From assembly GCA_003153655.1 (NCBI GenBank), contig PMAK01000165.1:1-6189 (forward strand): a stretch of DNA of 6,189 nt. Reading direction: 5' to 3'. This DNA comes from Phycisphaerales bacterium. GTDB lineage: Bacteria; Planctomycetota; Phycisphaerae; Tepidisphaerales; Tepidisphaeraceae. The position numbers and the translations under genes were made by a program. The notes below the pieces were generated by a model, which was not told the DNA's origin, did no database searches, and saw only the letters and a list, made by a program, of their open reading frames with translations. The first letter of the stretch is position 1. Every line of letters starts with the position of its first letter. Positions 4,107 to 6,189 of this stretch are shown piece by piece.

Positions 4107-6189
4107 ATGAAGATCGAGGTTACAAAGGGAGTGGGACCCGGAGCGTGGTTGAGGAATCGTCGACTAGCAGAGTTCTCAGATTCCACAGCGGCTACTCAGC
4201 CTGCGCTCGACCGCGCGACTCTCGAATATCAACTCGACACGCTCGGAAATCGCAGCCAAGAATCCGACTTCGAGAAATTTGCCCACGCCCTCGCTTCCGC
4301 TGAACTCTGCCCAAACCTTCTGCCTCAGACTGGACCGACCGGTGGCGGCGACAGCAAAGTGGATGCGGAGACATACCCGGTCGCAGATGACCTGACACTC
4401 AATTGGTTCATCGGCGAGCCGGAGAAGGCTTCCAGCGAGCGATGGGCGTTCGCGTTCAGCACTATGGAGGACTGGGCGACGAAGGTGCGGCAGGATGTGG
4501 CCAAGATCGCCGGCGTCGGACGAGGCTACAAGCGGGCGTACTACATCTCCAGTCGTTTCATTCGCGATAAGAGGCGAGGCGAGGTTGAGGACGAGCTGAC
4601 GAAAGAATATGGAATCGACGTCCGCATTCTTGATAGGAACTGGATCGTCGAGCGCGTGTATGCCGGTCGCCATGAGGTAATGGCGGCGGAAAAGCTCGGC
4701 CTCTCGGTGCCAGAGCTTGCGACGCGCCGCATCGGGCCTTTGGACCAAACCCGTGAAGATGCACTCGCGCACGTCGAGCGGGAGATCGACGAGCTGAAAC
4801 AGAAGCTGTCGGACCCCTACAGCGGGACGCGATTCGTCGCCGCACTATTGGAGATCGCGACCCTTACTCGCTCCTTGGAGCATCCACCTGAAAAGGTTGA
4901 AGGCCGCTTCGCTGCCGCTCGCCGTGCCGCCGAGAAATATGGGACAACCCAGCAAACTATCGAGGCGGCCTATGAATGGGCGAGGACGACGTTTTGGTGG
5001 CTAGAAGATCGCGAAGCCTTCGAGGAGGCGTTTAAAGATGTTGAGCAACTCGTTGGCGACGTCGATGATGTCTACTTGCTCGGCCTTCGTTGCACCTTGC
5101 TCCTACTCCGATCCGTCGCCAGCATGGGCGACGATGCCGCCTCGGCGGAGAACTCGGAACGACGGGAACGACTGGCGAAGCAGTTCGACCTACTAAGCGC
5201 AAAGGACGATGCCCCGAACGCCGCAGCAGTAGCTCGGATGCGGGCGGCGTGCCTTCGGATGTTTGGCGCTAACCCTGACCGGACGGCGGAGCTGTTGGTC
5301 GAACTACGGGCAGTCGCGGATGCCGGACACGATTTGATCGGCTTCCCGTTGGCGGAACTCGTGTATTTGGTTTCCGAATACGGCAAGTACGGGAGCGACC
5401 TGCCCGAGTTTGACGCGGTGTTAGAGCACGTCACCCAGCTTCTAGCGGATCAGAAGGGAAACGTGCATGCCGCCGAAGCTCTGGTTCGACGAGGCCGCGA
5501 GCACCTCCTTGCGAAGCGGCCTTACCGCGCGATCTCCACGATTGGCAAGGCCCTTATGCGGCTGGTCAGTCGCCAAGGGAGAGAGACGTTTGCTCACGCC
5601 CTGTTTCTGCTTGGTACGGCGTATGAAGACGTCGGTCTTTTGTGGGCGGCGCGGGCTGCATTCGTCCATGCGGCGGCAGTCTCGCTGGAAGACTTTTACG
5701 AGGACAACGAGGCGAACGAAAATCAAGTGACGTGCATGAAATGCGTCAGACAGATCGAGGTGCGACTCGGTCGCGTGGCCCACGCACTAGCCTGGCATTC
5801 CAGCGCCCGCCACTTCATGGGGATCGTAGACGGACGAGCGGAGTCGCCCGAGCGGCTTGGAGATGAAATTCACTTCAACGCGCTGCTAACGATCCTGCTC
5901 CTGCGCACACCGCACACCGAATTGCGACGCCTTTCCGGCTTGGCGGGACGGCTCGACAAGCTCGGTCTGCCGGTGGCCGACGCCGCTGTGCTGTTCGCCC
6001 TCGGGCATGAGCGGGAAGCGCGGAAGGAGTTGGACGACATGAAGATGACCGAGCCGATAAATGAGGTCTTCGGAATGATCCTCCGCCAGCCTGCCGCGTC
6101 CGATATCGCGGCCCAACCGCTCTGGCACGACGGATCACACCGTTCGTTCACGAGTATCGTGCTTGGCTGCGAAATCCACGTCGTCGCGG
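4107..6189 (+). CDS. Large uncharacterised protein with N-terminal PD-(D/E)XK-like region and helical repeats (cut by window edge)
   Basis: The frame is open for 694 codons and runs off the right edge. I do not recognise a named gene. Residues about 35-185 resemble a PD-(D/E)XK nuclease fold of the Mrr kind. There is a helix with DFEKFAHAL (54-62), then NLLPQTGPTGGGDSKVD (70-86) with D82 and D86 as candidate metal ligands, a strand WAFAFS (113-118), a helix and strand GYKRAYYISS (140-149), and a last strand VRILDRNWIVERV (172-184). The second motif, expected around FSTMED (117-122), has no lysine at its usual place, so this copy may not cut DNA. Residues 215-236 look like a short charged coiled coil. 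From about 240 to 650 the sequence is almost wholly helical with repeated A-L-x-x-A patterns (such as HALFLLGTAYEDVGLLWAARAAFVHAA, split across 497-523), like TPR or similar scaffold repeats. A new region begins near PLWHDGSHRSFTSIVLGCEI (671-690). It follows abiE on the same strand after 216 bp, probably with its own promoter. Nuclease-like plus TPR-like layout and location suggest a defence role, which is inference. Confidence 0.75.
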   Translation, partial: MKIEVTKGVGPGAWLRNRRLAEFSDSTAATQPALDRATLEYQLDTLGNRSQESDFEKFAHALASAELCPNLLPQTGPTGGGDSKVDAETYPVADDLTLNWFIGEPEKASSERWAFAFSTMEDWATKVRQDVAKIAGVGRGYKRAYYISSRFIRDKRRGEVEDELTKEYGIDVRILDRNWIVERVYAGRHEVMAAEKLGLSVPELATRRIGPLDQTREDALAHVEREIDELKQKLSDPYSGTRFVAALLEIATLTRSLEHPPEKVEGRFAAARRAAEKYGTTQQTIEAAYEWARTTFWWLEDREAFEEAFKDVEQLVGDVDDVYLLGLRCTLLLLRSVASMGDDAASAENSERRERLAKQFDLLSAKDDAPNAAAVARMRAACLRMFGANPDRTAELLVELRAVADAGHDLIGFPLAELVYLVSEYGKYGSDLPEFDAVLEHVTQLLADQKGNVHAAEALVRRGREHLLAKRPYRAISTIGKALMRLVSRQGRETFAHALFLLGTAYEDVGLLWAARAAFVHAAAVSLEDFYEDNEANENQVTCMKCVRQIEVRLGRVAHALAWHSSARHFMGIVDGRAESPERLGDEIHFNALLTILLLRTPHTELRRLSGLAGRLDKLGLPVADAAVLFALGHEREARKELDDMKMTEPINEVFGMILRQPAASDIAAQPLWHDGSHRSFTSIVLGCEIHVVA

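Noticed and set aside
4176..4772. A 198-codon minus-strand frame opposite the large gene
   Set aside because: It is the antisense shadow of the large plus-strand frame, whose N-terminal motifs are coherent over its whole length.
5870..6151. Three overlapping minus-strand frames near the right edge
   Set aside because: All are antisense to the continuous large frame, which shows steady helical-repeat character here; none has a credible start region.
1..6189. tRNA or rRNA genes, CRISPR array, insertion sequence ends, att site
   Set aside because: I looked for cloverleaf-like arms, regularly spaced repeats, transposase motifs and tRNA-end repeats and saw none. Both edges cut through genes, so element ends would lie outside the window.

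Overview
The window looks like part of an integrative and conjugative element or conjugative plasmid from a GC-rich Gram-negative bacterium. A Trb/VirB-type mating-pair gene cluster sits next to a block of defence-type cargo. The trb proteins are of the Tn4371/rhizobial Trb kind, which suggests a proteobacterium or another Gram-negative phylum that carries such elements; the sequence alone does not name a host.

Left part, minus strand (1-1524): trbC (pilin), trbD (VirB3-like) and the first 284 codons of trbE (VirB4-like ATPase) lie in the usual order with short gaps, reading out through the left edge. A 337-bp stretch without a convincing gene (1525-1861) separates trbC from a small minus-strand ribbon-helix-helix (CopG-type) regulator (1862-2113). 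The trbB gene (VirB11-like ATPase), normally found just before trbC, is not here.

Middle (2114-2305): an AT-rich divergent intergenic region holds a cluster of short repeats and promoter-like hexamers. The perfect 15-bp dyad GGTAT-N5-ATACC occurs upstream of the ribbon-helix-helix gene and again upstream of trbC, and I found no other copy in the window. The simplest reading is that the small regulator controls both its own gene and the trb operon through this site.

Right part, plus strand (2306-6189): a type IV toxin-antitoxin pair, abiEi (antitoxin) and abiEii (nucleotidyltransferase toxin), is followed after a 216-bp spacer by a large open frame that runs off the right edge (at least 694 codons). 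Its N-terminal region resembles a PD-(D/E)XK/Mrr-like nuclease fold, with a GGGD...D signature but no lysine at the expected second motif. A long helical, TPR-like region follows. I do not recognise a named system for it. Its place behind abiE in a mobile element makes it the best candidate for an undescribed defence protein.

Together, the window joins a conjugation operon, its probable local repressor, an element-stabilising or phage-abortive toxin-antitoxin, and an uncharacterised large cargo protein.
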